Made by a program: the position numbers and the translations under genes. The notes beneath the pieces are model-generated. The model ran no database searches. It was given only the letters and a program-made list of their open reading frames with translations, and was not told the DNA's origin. 64,000 nucleotides of DNA from CAZOVB01 sp964583095 (GTDB lineage: Bacteria > Planctomycetota > Phycisphaerae > SM23-33), in the NCBI GenBank assembly GCA_964583095.1, contig CAZOVB010000008.1:1-64000 (forward strand), given 5' to 3'. This document shows positions 27,555 through 35,401 of the stretch, piece after piece (position 1 is the stretch's first letter; each line of letters starts with the position of its first letter).

Positions 27555-27597
27555 GGCCCCCGGGCAAGGAAATTTCGGCAAATTTCAATCCCGAGCG

Positions 27598-27624
27598 TTG
27601 ACTTCCCCCCGCAGGGCCGATAAT
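27598..27624 (+). promoter_or_regulatory. Promoter of the truncated ilvB copy and its leader
   Basis: TTGACT (27598-27603) and GATAAT (27619-27624) are 15 bases apart and match five of six consensus positions each. The predicted start near 27631 is only about 5 bases before the leader ORF ATG at 27636. The same TTGACT -35 recurs at the second copy (28438). Confidence 0.55.
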
Positions 27625-27635
27625 AGAAGACAGCT

Positions 27636-27746
27636 ATGAAGCCCTGTGCGAGCCTTTCAGACCGGTCGAACCCCTGCAACCTCCCGGCAGGTTGTCCGGT
27701 CATGCTGCGCAGCTCCAGCGTCGGTGTAGTCCCGGCCGCGGCGTAA
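27636..27746 (+). CDS. Putative ilv leader peptide 1 (36 aa)
   Basis: This short ORF is unlikely to encode a functional protein. It reads MKPCASLSDRSNPCN at the start and MLRSSSVGVVPAAA at the end, then TAA. The Val-Gly-Val-Val codons lie at 27720-27731. The last Ala codons and the stop lie in the left arm and loop edge of a GC-rich hairpin (27734-27766). It has the same length (36 codons) as the ORF upstream of the full ilvB and the same kind of ending (VVP-AAA-stop against VVVPKAAA-stop). An internal in-frame ATG at 27702 is an alternative start. There is no strong binding site, so near-leaderless translation is likely. Inference: a ribosome stalled on Val codons senses valine supply. Confidence 0.6.
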   Translation: MKPCASLSDRSNPCNLPAGCPVMLRSSSVGVVPAAA

Positions 27747-27790
27747 TGCGGCGCGACGCCCCGGCCTGAAAATCTCTCTCCTGTTTCGGC
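27734..27790 (+). terminator. Putative attenuator upstream of the truncated ilvB copy
   Basis: The left arm 27734-27744 pairs with 27756-27766 as two 5-base stems (GCCGG/CCGGC and GGCGT/ACGCC) divided by one C-C mismatch. A pyrimidine-rich run with T clusters follows to about 27790. The left arm consists of the final Ala codons of the leader ORF, so a ribosome held at the Val codons would cover it and prevent folding. Confidence 0.5.
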
Positions 27791-27850
27791 TTTTCGCCGT
27801 TGCGCCCCGGCTGTGATTCACTACCCCTTTACCATTGGGACGCACCTTCC

Positions 27851-28441
27851 ATGAACAACACCACACTCAGACCCCGTCCGACAAGGACCGGGGCAGAAGA
27901 CCTCCACCAGGCCCTGCTGAAAGAACAGGTCGAGATCCTCTTTACCGTTCCCGGGGCCTCCATCATCGACTTTCTGGACTGCCTCTACAATTCGACCATC
28001 AAGACCGTTCTGACCCGCCACGAGCAGGGAGCGGTTCACATGGCCGACGGATACGCCCGCTCGACGGGCAAGACCGGGGTGGTCCTGGCCACCAGCGGCC
28101 CCGGAGCGACCAACCTGGTGACCGGATTGGCCACGGCTTTTGCCGATTCGGTCCCGCTTGTCGCCCTGGCCGGGCAGGTCAAGAGGCCCCTGCTGGGCAC
28201 CGATGCCTTCCAGGAGGCCGACATGCCCCGCATCGCCGCGCCGGTGACCAAGCATGTCTGGCGGGTGATGAGCGCCTCCGGCCTGGCCGGCTGCGTCGCC
28301 GAGGCGTTCGCCCTGGCTTCTGCCGGCAGGGCCGGACCGGTGCTGCTGGATATTCCCGCCGATGTGTTTTCCGATACGGTCGAGGCTGAAATGCCCGCCC
28401 CGGCTGCGCAAAGTAAACGTCAAGATGCGAGACAGGGTTGA
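27851..28441 (+). pseudogene. Truncated acetolactate synthase large subunit (N-terminal TPP domain only)
   Basis: The 196-residue product corresponds to the first third of the acetolactate synthase large subunit. It keeps the catalytic Glu region (LTRHEQGAVHMADGYARSTG, then KTGVVLATSGPGATNLVTGL) and the helix-strand pattern to VLLDIPADVFSD, then stops. It lacks the FAD/middle domain and the C-terminal TPP-phosphate/Mg domain, so it should not be active alone. It resembles the start of the full ilvB 282 bases downstream, sharing a 41-base identical run within the ADGYARSTGK segment. This suggests a partial tandem duplication or gene conversion. Because it keeps an intact frame, promoter and leader, it could be a regulatory remnant rather than a dead gene. 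Confidence 0.75.
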
Positions 28442-28467
28442 CTTTTGACCACCGTGCAGGATACGAT
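28438..28467 (+). promoter_or_regulatory. Promoter of full ilvB and its leader
   Basis: TTGACT (28438-28443) and TACGAT (28462-28467) are 18 bases apart. The -35 overlaps the stop codon of the truncated copy. The predicted start near 28474 is about 3 bases before the leader ATG at 28477, giving the same near-leaderless arrangement as the first copy. Confidence 0.5.
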
Positions 28468-28476
28468 GTGGCAACG

Positions 28477-28587
28477 ATGATTGACCGCCAGGCACAAACC
28501 GACCATCTTCTCAGCGTCCTCACCGGACGCCGCGTGGTTTCCCTGCCTGCTCTTCGCGCGGTCGTTGTACCCAAGGCTGCCGCGTAG
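28477..28587 (+). CDS. Putative ilv leader peptide 2 (36 aa)
   Basis: The ORF reads MIDRQAQTDHLLSVLTG at the start and PALRAVVVPKAAA at the end, then TAG. Eleven of its 36 codons are Val or Leu, including Val-Val at 28534-28539 and Val-Val-Val at 28561-28569. The terminal Ala codons and stop form the left arm of a 14-position hairpin. Same length, same position relative to promoter and gene, and a very similar ending as leader 1. As with classic ilv leaders, the peptide is probably only a sensor of charged branched-chain tRNAs. No upstream ribosome binding site is seen within the predicted transcript. Confidence 0.65.
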   Translation: MIDRQAQTDHLLSVLTGRRVVSLPALRAVVVPKAAA

Positions 28588-28653
28588 CATCTGCTGCGCA
28601 GCGGCCCAACTCCACCTGCTCCCGCGACCTGCTCGCGTTGCTTTGTCTGTTTC
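28575..28653 (+). terminator. Putative attenuator upstream of ilvB
   Basis: Positions 28575-28588 (GGCTGCCGCGTAGC) pair with 28593-28606 (GCTGCGCAGCGGCC) around loop ATCT, with one mismatch and two G-T pairs. A smaller hairpin CGCGA-CCTGC-TCGCG follows at 28623-28637 and runs into TTGCTTTGTCTGTTT, which looks like the actual termination site. The left arm of the first hairpin includes the leader stop codon. Confidence 0.5.
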
Positions 28654-28722
28654 TACCCCTTGTCCTGCCAGAGCGCAGAGGCTATACAAAACCAGAATCA
28701 ACGATAGATAAAGGACCTTCCC

Positions 28723-30435
28723 ATGACTGACACCCAGAAGAACCAAAGCCCCACCGGAAGCTGTGTGGGCAAGAAAGGCGCCGAGATCTTCCACCAGATG
28801 CTCCTGGAGGAAAACGTCGAGGTGATGTTCGGCTACCCCGGCGGGGCCGTCCTGCCGATCTTCGATGAACTCTACAAGTCCCCGATCAAGTTCGTCCTGA
28901 CCCGCCACGAGCAGGGCGCAGCCCACATGGCCGACGGATACGCCCGCTCGACGGGCAAGACCGGCGTGGTTCTGGCCACCAGCGGTCCCGGGGCGACGAA
29001 CCTGGTCACCGGTCTGCTGACAGCCCACATGGATTCGATCCCCCTGGTGGCCTTTACCGGGCAGGTCAAGAGCCACCTCATCGGCAACGACGCCTTCCAG
29101 GAAGCCGACACCGTCGGCGTGGCCAGGCCTGTCACCAAGCACTGCTTCATGGTCAGGGATGTCGCCGACCTGGGTCGGGCAGTCAAGGAAGCCTTCTACA
29201 TCGCCCGCACGGGTCGTCCCGGCCCGGTGCTGGTGGACATTCCGGTGGACATCACCGTCAACGAGGTTACCCAGGAGCCGCGACTCGAGCCGGATCTGCC
29301 CGGCTACAAGCCCAGACCCACCGGGCACATGAGGCAGATCAAGGCGGCGGCAGAGGCGATCAACGACTCCCAGAGACCCGTCCTGTATGTCGGCGGGGGC
29401 GTGATCCACGCCCAGGCCAGCCGCCAGGTCCGCGCCCTGGCTGAGAAGGGTCGGATCCCCGTGACCACCACGCTGCTGGGGCTGGGCTCGTTCGATGAGA
29501 CCCATGAGCTTTCGCTTCGGATGCTGGGCATGCACGGCACGGCCTATGCCAACTACGCCGTGCAGGACAGCGACTGCCTCATCGCCGTCGGCTCGCGGTT
29601 CGACGACCGGGTCACCGGCAAGCTGGAGACCTTCGCCCCGCATGCCAAGATCATCCATATCGATATCGACCCGTCCTCGATCTCCAAGACGGTCGAGGTG
29701 GACATCCCCGTGGTCGGGGATGCAAAGGACATCGTCGAGAAGATGATTCCGCTCATCGAGGAAAAGCCCCGCAAGGAATGGCACGACCGCATCGCCGAGT
29801 GGAAGCAGAAACATCCGCTCCAGTACGAAGCCGACGGCGACATCAAGCAGGGAGAGGTGATCGACCTGCTGGGCCGGATGACCAACCACGAAGCCATCGT
29901 CGCCACCGGCGTGGGACAGCACCAGATGTGGGCTGCCCAGTTCTACGGCTGGAAGCAGCCGAGGCAGATGCTCACCTCCGGCGGGTTGGGTACGATGGGC
30001 TACGGGTGCCCTGCCGCCATCGGCGCCGCCTTCGGCAACCCCGATAAGATGGTCATCGATATCGACGGCGACGGCAGCTTCGTGATGACGATGGTGGAGA
30101 TCATCACCGCCGCGCAACACAACCTGAATGTCAAGTTCATCGTCCTGGACAACAACTACCTGGGCATGGTTCGCCAGTGGCAGGAGCTGTTTTACGGCCG
30201 ACGGTACTCGGCCGTTTCGCACCCTTGCCCGGACTTCAAGAAGGTGGCGGAAGGCTACGGCGCCACCGGCATTCAGGTCAGCAAGCGGGAAGAGCTCAAG
30301 GACGGCATCGCAAAGATGCTCGAGACCCCCGGCCCGGTGGTCCTGCACGTGAAGGTGGAAAACGAGGAAAACGTCTACCCGATGGTCGCAGCGGGCAAGA
30401 GCCTCCATGAAATGTACCTGGGCCGACTCAGCTGA
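28723..30435 (+). CDS. ilvB: Acetolactate synthase large subunit
   Basis: The 570-residue enzyme is the catalytic subunit for the first shared step of valine, leucine and isoleucine synthesis. AAAGGA lies before the ATG. The N-terminal TPP domain has the catalytic Glu in LTRHEQGAAHMADGYARSTG. The middle FAD-associated domain contains PVLYVGGGVIHAQ and SRFDDRVTGKLETFAPHAKI. The C-terminal domain carries the TPP/Mg motif MVIDIDGDGSFVMTMVEIIT, then VKFIVLDNNYLGMVRQWQ. The length is full. The regulatory subunit ilvN follows after a hairpin. Expression is probably controlled by the upstream leader ORF and attenuator. Confidence 0.97.
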   Translation: MTDTQKNQSPTGSCVGKKGAEIFHQMLLEENVEVMFGYPGGAVLPIFDELYKSPIKFVLTRHEQGAAHMADGYARSTGKTGVVLATSGPGATNLVTGLLTAHMDSIPLVAFTGQVKSHLIGNDAFQEADTVGVARPVTKHCFMVRDVADLGRAVKEAFYIARTGRPGPVLVDIPVDITVNEVTQEPRLEPDLPGYKPRPTGHMRQIKAAAEAINDSQRPVLYVGGGVIHAQASRQVRALAEKGRIPVTTTLLGLGSFDETHELSLRMLGMHGTAYANYAVQDSDCLIAVGSRFDDRVTGKLETFAPHAKIIHIDIDPSSISKTVEVDIPVVGDAKDIVEKMIPLIEEKPRKEWHDRIAEWKQKHPLQYEADGDIKQGEVIDLLGRMTNHEAIVATGVGQHQMWAAQFYGWKQPRQMLTSGGLGTMGYGCPAAIGAAFGNPDKMVIDIDGDGSFVMTMVEIITAAQHNLNVKFIVLDNNYLGMVRQWQELFYGRRYSAVSHPCPDFKKVAEGYGATGIQVSKREELKDGIAKMLETPGPVVLHVKVENEENVYPMVAAGKSLHEMYLGRLS

Positions 30436-30497
30436 GCCGACCGGATTCCGGACCCTTACCTCAAGAACAACAACCGTTACCTGTAGAAGAACCGACC

Positions 30498-30518
30498 CCC
30501 GGGCTGTTTTGGCCCGGG
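30498..30518 (+). promoter_or_regulatory. Intercistronic hairpin between ilvB and ilvN
   Basis: CCCGGGC (30498-30504) pairs perfectly with GCCCGGG (30512-30518) around a T-rich loop TGTTTTG. It lies 20 bases before the ilvN start, upstream of its GGAG. It may tune ilvN expression or stabilise processed mRNA. There is no T tract, so it is not an obvious terminator. Confidence 0.45.
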
Positions 30519-30538
30519 CGGCGGGTGGAGACAAAGAT

Positions 30539-31042
30539 ATGAGAGGCGTTATCAGCGCATTGGTTCAGAACCAGCCGGGCGTCCTGGCCCACATTGCCGG
30601 GATGTTCGCTGCCCGGGGATTCAATATCGACTCCCTGGTGGTTGGACGCACCGAAGACCCCGCCCTTTCGCGGATGACCATCGTGGCCATCGGAGACGAA
30701 AGCGTCCTGGAGCAGATCCGCAAGCAGTTGGAAAAGGTCGTTCCCGTGGTCAAGGTCCGGGACTTCTCCGACCTGCCCCACGTGGAACGCGACCTGCTGC
30801 TGGTCAAGGTCCACTGCCCCGAGGGCAAGCGAAGCGAGGTGGTGGAACTGGTGAACCTGTTCCGTGGCCGAGTGGTGGACGTCCACCGAAACGGTATGAT
30901 GATCGAGCTCTCCGGCAGCGAGGAGAAGATCGAGGCGTTTATCGATCTGATCCAGCCTTACGGCATTGGCGAACTGGCCCGGACCGGCGTGATCAGCATG
31001 CAGCGGGGCCGGCACAAGGGATCCACCCTGCGGGAGTCCTGA
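30539..31042 (+). CDS. ilvN: Acetolactate synthase small (regulatory) subunit
   Basis: The 167-residue protein starts at the ATG at 30539 behind GGAG. The N-terminal ACT domain is canonical (VQNQPGVLAHIAGMFAARGF, then NIDSLVVGRTEDPALSRMTI). The C-terminal domain contains ERDLLLVKVHC and GRVVDVHRNGMMIELSGSEE, as in IlvN/IlvH. It binds valine and gives feedback inhibition of IlvB. It is 103 bases downstream of ilvB and presumably co-transcribed. Confidence 0.96.
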   Translation: MRGVISALVQNQPGVLAHIAGMFAARGFNIDSLVVGRTEDPALSRMTIVAIGDESVLEQIRKQLEKVVPVVKVRDFSDLPHVERDLLLVKVHCPEGKRSEVVELVNLFRGRVVDVHRNGMMIELSGSEEKIEAFIDLIQPYGIGELARTGVISMQRGRHKGSTLRES

Positions 31043-31064
31043 CAAACGATCGAGCCTGAACAAT

Positions 31065-31100
31065 CCGCCCCCGCCGGGCAGACCATCCGGCCGGGGGCGG
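31065..31100 (+). terminator. GC-rich hairpin after ilvN
   Basis: CCGCCCCCGCCGG pairs with CCGGCCGGGGGCGG (one bulged G) around loop GCAGACCAT. It starts 23 bases after the ilvN stop. No T tract follows, so termination may be partial. Confidence 0.5.
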
Positions 31101-31130
31101 ACATCCATTACGCACTAGGCGGAGAACATC

Positions 31131-32024
31131 ATGGCCCCACAGGTGGAAAAGGTACTGCTGGATACGGACATCGGAACGGATATCGACGACGCGGTCTCCC
31201 TGGCCTACCTGCTTTCCCAGCCTCGCTGCCAACTGCTGGGGGTGACGACCGTCACCGGCGAGGCCGGCCGACGCGCCGCGATGGTCTCGGCGATCTGCCG
31301 CCAGGCCGGACGCGACGATATTCCCATCCACCCGGGCTGCGAGATCCCCTTGCTGGTCCCGGCCAAGCAGACCTCCGCTCCCCAGGCCGAAGCCCTGTCC
31401 GATTGGAGCCACCGGACCAGCTTCGCCTCCAACTCGGCTATCGAGTTCCTCCGCAAGACGATCCGCGAGAACCCCGACGAGATCACCCTGCTCTCGATCG
31501 GGCCGATGACCAACATCGCGACGCTGTTTTCCGTGGACCCGCAGATCCCCGCCCTGCTCAAGCGCCTCGTGATCATGGGAGGCAACTACTTCCACCGCAT
31601 GCTGGGCGAATGGAACATCTGTCGCGACCCCCACGCGGCGGCCATCGTCTACGGACAGGGCGACCAGGCCAGGGCCAACGAACACGTGAGCTTCGGGCTG
31701 GATGTGACCACCCGCCTGCGACTGGACAAACAGCAGTGCCTCAACCGGTTCACCGCCGGGGTGCTTGCTCCGGTACGGGACTTCAGCCAGGTCTGGTTCC
31801 GGCGCCACCGCAACGAAATCACCTTCCACGATCCGCTGGCGGCGGCCTGCGTGTTCGAGCCGGCCCTGTGCAATTACCTCGAGGGAAAGGTGACGGTAAG
31901 CCTTTCCGAGCCGACGCTTGGCTGGACCGCCTTTGAAGAGCGGTTCGAAAGCCCACTCCACACCGTCGCCTGCGACGTGCACCCGGAACGCTTCTTCGAG
32001 CACTTCTTCGACATCGTCCGCTGA
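31131..32024 (+). CDS. Nucleoside hydrolase (inosine-uridine type)
   Basis: The 297-residue enzyme has the calcium-binding signature LLDTDIGTDIDDAVSLAYLL near its start, followed by GVTTVTGEAGRRAAM. Later strands include ITLLSIGPMTNIATLF and KRLVIMGGNYFHRMLGEWNI (Asn/Glu ribose contacts), and a C-terminal catalytic-loop His region FHDPLAAACVF. It cleaves the N-glycosidic bond of ribonucleosides for salvage. Base preference cannot be told. It lies 88 bases after ilvN and is convergent with the glycyl radical enzyme gene. Confidence 0.92.
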   Translation: MAPQVEKVLLDTDIGTDIDDAVSLAYLLSQPRCQLLGVTTVTGEAGRRAAMVSAICRQAGRDDIPIHPGCEIPLLVPAKQTSAPQAEALSDWSHRTSFASNSAIEFLRKTIRENPDEITLLSIGPMTNIATLFSVDPQIPALLKRLVIMGGNYFHRMLGEWNICRDPHAAAIVYGQGDQARANEHVSFGLDVTTRLRLDKQQCLNRFTAGVLAPVRDFSQVWFRRHRNEITFHDPLAAACVFEPALCNYLEGKVTVSLSEPTLGWTAFEERFESPLHTVACDVHPERFFEHFFDIVR

Positions 32025-32059
32025 GGCTTGATCCCCGGGCCAAGGACATTGTCGCGCCT

Positions 32060-34300
32060 CTACGCCCCTGCCTCCAGGAGTGTGCGCTGGATCAGCTCGT
32101 CGCGGACCTCTGTTGGAAGGTTCGAGAAGTAGGCGCTGAATCCCGAGACACGGACCACCAGATCCGGGTGCAGCTCGGGATGATCGCGAGCTTCCAGGAG
32201 AACCTTCGGATCCACCACATTGATCTGGAGAACGCTGCCTCCCACCTTCAGGAAGCGTTGGAGCACCGATTCGACCAGCATGGCCGATTTCTCACGATCC
32301 GCCGAGGGGAGCTTCATATCCAGGATGGCCACGACCGGATAGTCGGTCATGTTCACCGGCTCGATCGCGTCGAGGATATCGCCGATGTTCGCCCGCTCGC
32401 CCAGGGCCTCGTTGCTGGGCCCCATGCCCTTGGAGTAGATCTGCCCGGCCCGGCGCCCGTCGGGCGTCGCCGGCGACCTTCGCCCATGGCCGACATTGCT
32501 TCGATGGGCGAACAGACTGGCCACGTACTTGCCCCCGCGGCTGTTGGGTTGTCCGGAAATCGCTCGGGCCACGTCGGCGAAGACCTGGGCGGTAAATTCC
32601 AGGAACTCCGGATCGCGGCTGCGCCCGTACTTGCCCGGCAGCTCGCGCAGTCTGCGGGCGAGATCGTCGCTGCCTGCAAAGTCGCTATCGAGGGCGTCGA
32701 CCAGTTCGTCCATTGTCACTTCCTGCTTGCGGTAGACCATCTCCCGGACGGCCCAGAGCGAATCGACCAGCGTGCCGATGCCGACCATATCCACCGAGCC
32801 TGTGGAGTACCGACAGCCCCCGGCGGTCATGTCGGTCGCATCGGCGATGCAGTCATCCAGCGTGGACGAGAGCAGCGGACAGGGGTTCATCTCAGGCCCG
32901 CAGGCTTCCAGCCGATTGCGGTTGGCGATGAGCCGGTCGACCACGCGCTTGAGATTGTCCATGTACGCCTGATAGAACGAATCGAAGCTTTTGCAGGCCC
33001 TCTGATCGATCGTATCGAGCTGTTCGGCCTGGAAAAGTTCGTCCCACCGGCCCGGACAGAGGCCCATTCCAAGAACGGCCAGGGAGTTGAAGAACATGGT
33101 AGCCCGACTGGAAATTTCGCTGTTTTGGCAGATGTTCTCCTGGCAGCCGCCGCCAACATAGAGTCGGGCGTCTGCCTCGGCCTTTCCCGCACGTACGTTG
33201 GCGGGGATGATCACGTCGTCGTTGTAGACAGCCAGGACGTTGGTCCCGGCCGAGATGAAGTCCGAGAGCAGCTCGAGCAGCTCCGGCGGATGTTGTGACG
33301 AGACGCGGGCCTGGAACTTCGGGTTCACCAGTGCCAGCTCTTCGTAGACTTCCACGATCATGCGTGTCACGTCGTTGAAGACGGGCTGGCCCTGGGCGTC
33401 GCAGCCTCCGATGTAGACCGTCGTGGAGGTCTCGCGATGTTGGCGTCGCTCGTCGAACTTCACGTCGGTCATGGCCAGGAAGGCCTTGAGCAGGTCCTTG
33501 GCCTCGCCGCGGGTGATGTACCCGGCCTGGAGATCGCGCTGGTAGTACGGGCCCAGCATGCGGTCGAGGTGCCCGTAGGTGCTCACGCCGATGCCTTCGA
33601 GCGAACAGATGACCTCCCGGACAAACAGGATGGTATTGAGCGCCTCGTAGAAAGTCTTCGGCGGGCGTGCGGGGACCTCGGCGGCGGTTTCGGCGATGCG
33701 ACGCAGATTCGCAGCCACTGCCGGATCTTCCTCCTGCTCGAGCATTTTGCGGGCAGAGGCTGCGAAGTTCCCGCTGATGGTCATCAGGGCTTCGAGCCCG
33801 ACAATCGCTGAGCTCAGGAACTCCCGCTGCTCAGGATCCTCGGTATTCTCGAGCCTCTTGCGGGCCTGGTCGGCCAAGCCCTCGAGCCCCTCGGCCAGGA
33901 CATTGTCATAGCCGATCGTGTGATGGTCCAGGTCGATATCCTGGCCGTTGAAATTCACAAAGGCCCGCCAGGGCCCCTTCCAAGCTTCGGTCTGCTCCCA
34001 ATAGTCGCGGTTGCAGGGCTCTTGCTTGAGCCATCCGCCAAGACCCGAAAAGCCCCAGCGGTGCCTTTCCCGCCCGGCCACCAGTTCGAAGTAAAGCGGG
34101 CAGTGGCGGAAGATTCCGGCCTGGCAATGCTTGGCTGCGGTTTCGTAGATCAGGGCCTTTCGCCGATACGACGACCACTCGGGATGCTCGGCACTGGCGC
34201 GGGACATCTGCCAATAGAGGGCATCCATGTCGGCGGGATAGCCGGCGTAATGGGCATCCAATTCGGCATCGAACCGCCCGCGGTCAAAGACAAAAGGCAT
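32060..34300 (-). CDS. Glycyl radical enzyme (pyruvate formate-lyase-like), substrate unknown
   Basis: The 746-residue protein has the two diagnostic elements of the family. One is the active-site Cys loop YVGGGCQENICQNSE (Cys with a following acid, as in the dehydratase/lyase branch). The other is the C-terminal glycyl radical loop VRVSGFSAYFSNLPTEVRDE. Further typical sections are FHDV-like VFNDVTRMIVEVYEE and the Gly-rich MTAGGCRYSTGSVDMVGIGT. Canonical pyruvate formate-lyase has adjacent Cys-Cys, so a diol or other lyase reaction is more likely. The required radical-SAM activating enzyme is not adjacent or elsewhere in the window. The upstream gene in the same direction encodes a Memo-family protein. 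Oxygen-sensitive, anaerobic metabolism is implied. Confidence 0.92.
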   Translation of the reverse strand: MPFVFDRGRFDAELDAHYAGYPADMDALYWQMSRASAEHPEWSSYRRKALIYETAAKHCQAGIFRHCPLYFELVAGRERHRWGFSGLGGWLKQEPCNRDYWEQTEAWKGPWRAFVNFNGQDIDLDHHTIGYDNVLAEGLEGLADQARKRLENTEDPEQREFLSSAIVGLEALMTISGNFAASARKMLEQEEDPAVAANLRRIAETAAEVPARPPKTFYEALNTILFVREVICSLEGIGVSTYGHLDRMLGPYYQRDLQAGYITRGEAKDLLKAFLAMTDVKFDERRQHRETSTTVYIGGCDAQGQPVFNDVTRMIVEVYEELALVNPKFQARVSSQHPPELLELLSDFISAGTNVLAVYNDDVIIPANVRAGKAEADARLYVGGGCQENICQNSEISSRATMFFNSLAVLGMGLCPGRWDELFQAEQLDTIDQRACKSFDSFYQAYMDNLKRVVDRLIANRNRLEACGPEMNPCPLLSSTLDDCIADATDMTAGGCRYSTGSVDMVGIGTLVDSLWAVREMVYRKQEVTMDELVDALDSDFAGSDDLARRLRELPGKYGRSRDPEFLEFTAQVFADVARAISGQPNSRGGKYVASLFAHRSNVGHGRRSPATPDGRRAGQIYSKGMGPSNEALGERANIGDILDAIEPVNMTDYPVVAILDMKLPSADREKSAMLVESVLQRFLKVGGSVLQINVVDPKVLLEARDHPELHPDLVVRVSGFSAYFSNLPTEVRDELIQRTLLEAGA

Positions 34301-34433
34301 CGGAGCTCTCCTACGAAAGGTAACTATCGGACAATCACACCCTCAGTGTACGGTCCGTCTTTCGCATGAGTGCAGATTTTCAGGTGTAATTCCGATACTC
34401 AGGAGGTTGCTTTTTGTAAGAGACGGGCCGGTA

Positions 34434-35312
34434 TCAGCCGAATACAACCGAAGCGTAGCCGACGGTCGTATCGTCGTAGACTTCCCCGCGGCGGCGCTTG
34501 AGGATGTCGTAGCTGTTGTCGTAGGTCAGCACGCGGGCCTTGTCGGCTCCCAGGCGGCGGCAGCAGGCGATGGAGGCTGCGATCGCCCCGGCCCCGCAGG
34601 CGTTCTGCCGCGCATGGGCCTCGGAGACGATCTTGTCCCCGGCCATCTGCTCGATCAGATCCAACATGCGCCGGTCGTTGCTTCGCGCCCAGGCGACCCC
34701 TTCTTCTCCGGTGCCACCGGGGTTGCCGAAGTGGCCCCCGTGGTGGGTCAGATCCGTCGAGCCGACCACCAATATGTCTTTGGACTGTTCTGACAGAACC
34801 TTCCCGACGCTGCGCCCGACGTCGCCGGCGATCTCTGTAGGGGCAACGGCGATCGGAACGATACGGACCTGCCCGAAGACCAGTTGGATCAGCGGGAGCT
34901 GGACCTCCAGCGAGTGCTCGTAGGCATGGGCGGCTGGATTGGCTCGGAAGTGCTTCGAATCGCGGAGGATCTCGGCGGCAAGCGGCTCATCGACCTCCAC
35001 CTCTCCCAGCGGGGTGCGCCAGACGCCCTCGGCGAAGACCTCTCCCATTGAAACAGCCCCGACATGGTCGGCCCCGAAGAGCACGAGGGTTTCCGGCTGA
35101 GACGACGCTTCCAGGGCGCAGAGCGTTTCGGCTGCGATGTGTCCGGAGAATGCCCAGCCCGCGTGGGGGACCAGGCCTCCGTAGAGGGTTTGGGGAAGAT
35201 CGTCGGGCAACCGGACCTGGGAGATCAGCTCTTTGCCGTGGCGACGGCAATTCTCGCCGGACCCTTCGTAGAAGCTGCCTGCCCTCACGGGCATTCGGAT
35301 ATTCTGAGTCAC
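34434..35312 (-). CDS. Memo family protein (AmmeMemoRadiSam system protein B)
   Basis: The 292-residue protein starts at a GTG (35310-35312) behind GAGG. It opens with the family hallmark MPVRAGSFYEGSGENCRR. The metal-site-like residues of MEMO1 homologues are present in GGLVPHAGWAFSGHIAA, LVLFGADHVGAVSMG, VGSTDLTHHG and the Cys of NACGAGAIAASIAC. In many bacteria this protein is part of a trio with AMMECR1 and a radical-SAM protein. Neither partner is visible here. It is upstream of the glycyl radical enzyme with a 133-base gap and may share its regulation. TATAAT on the minus strand (35371-35376) suggests a promoter. Confidence 0.88.
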   Translation of the reverse strand: MTQNIRMPVRAGSFYEGSGENCRRHGKELISQVRLPDDLPQTLYGGLVPHAGWAFSGHIAAETLCALEASSQPETLVLFGADHVGAVSMGEVFAEGVWRTPLGEVEVDEPLAAEILRDSKHFRANPAAHAYEHSLEVQLPLIQLVFGQVRIVPIAVAPTEIAGDVGRSVGKVLSEQSKDILVVGSTDLTHHGGHFGNPGGTGEEGVAWARSNDRRMLDLIEQMAGDKIVSEAHARQNACGAGAIAASIACCRRLGADKARVLTYDNSYDILKRRRGEVYDDTTVGYASVVFG

Positions 35313-35401
35313 CTGTGCACCTCGAAATTCTCGTAGCCAGTTCGCGTCCTGTCCTGTAAGATTACTTCTTATTATACGCCAAAATCAGATGGGAATTTCA
35401 G

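Noticed and set aside
27636..27850. T-box or SAM/Leu riboswitch in front of the truncated ilvB
   Set aside because: No T-box motif (TGGNACCGCG-like) or riboswitch core is visible; the Val-rich ORF and hairpin explain the region better.
28481..28711. 76-codon plus-strand frame overlapping leader 2
   Set aside because: It starts at TTG with no binding site, runs through the attenuator hairpin and has random composition; the 28477-28587 frame fits the leader model.
28420..30534. 704-codon minus-strand frame over ilvB
   Set aside because: Antisense to a complete acetolactate synthase.
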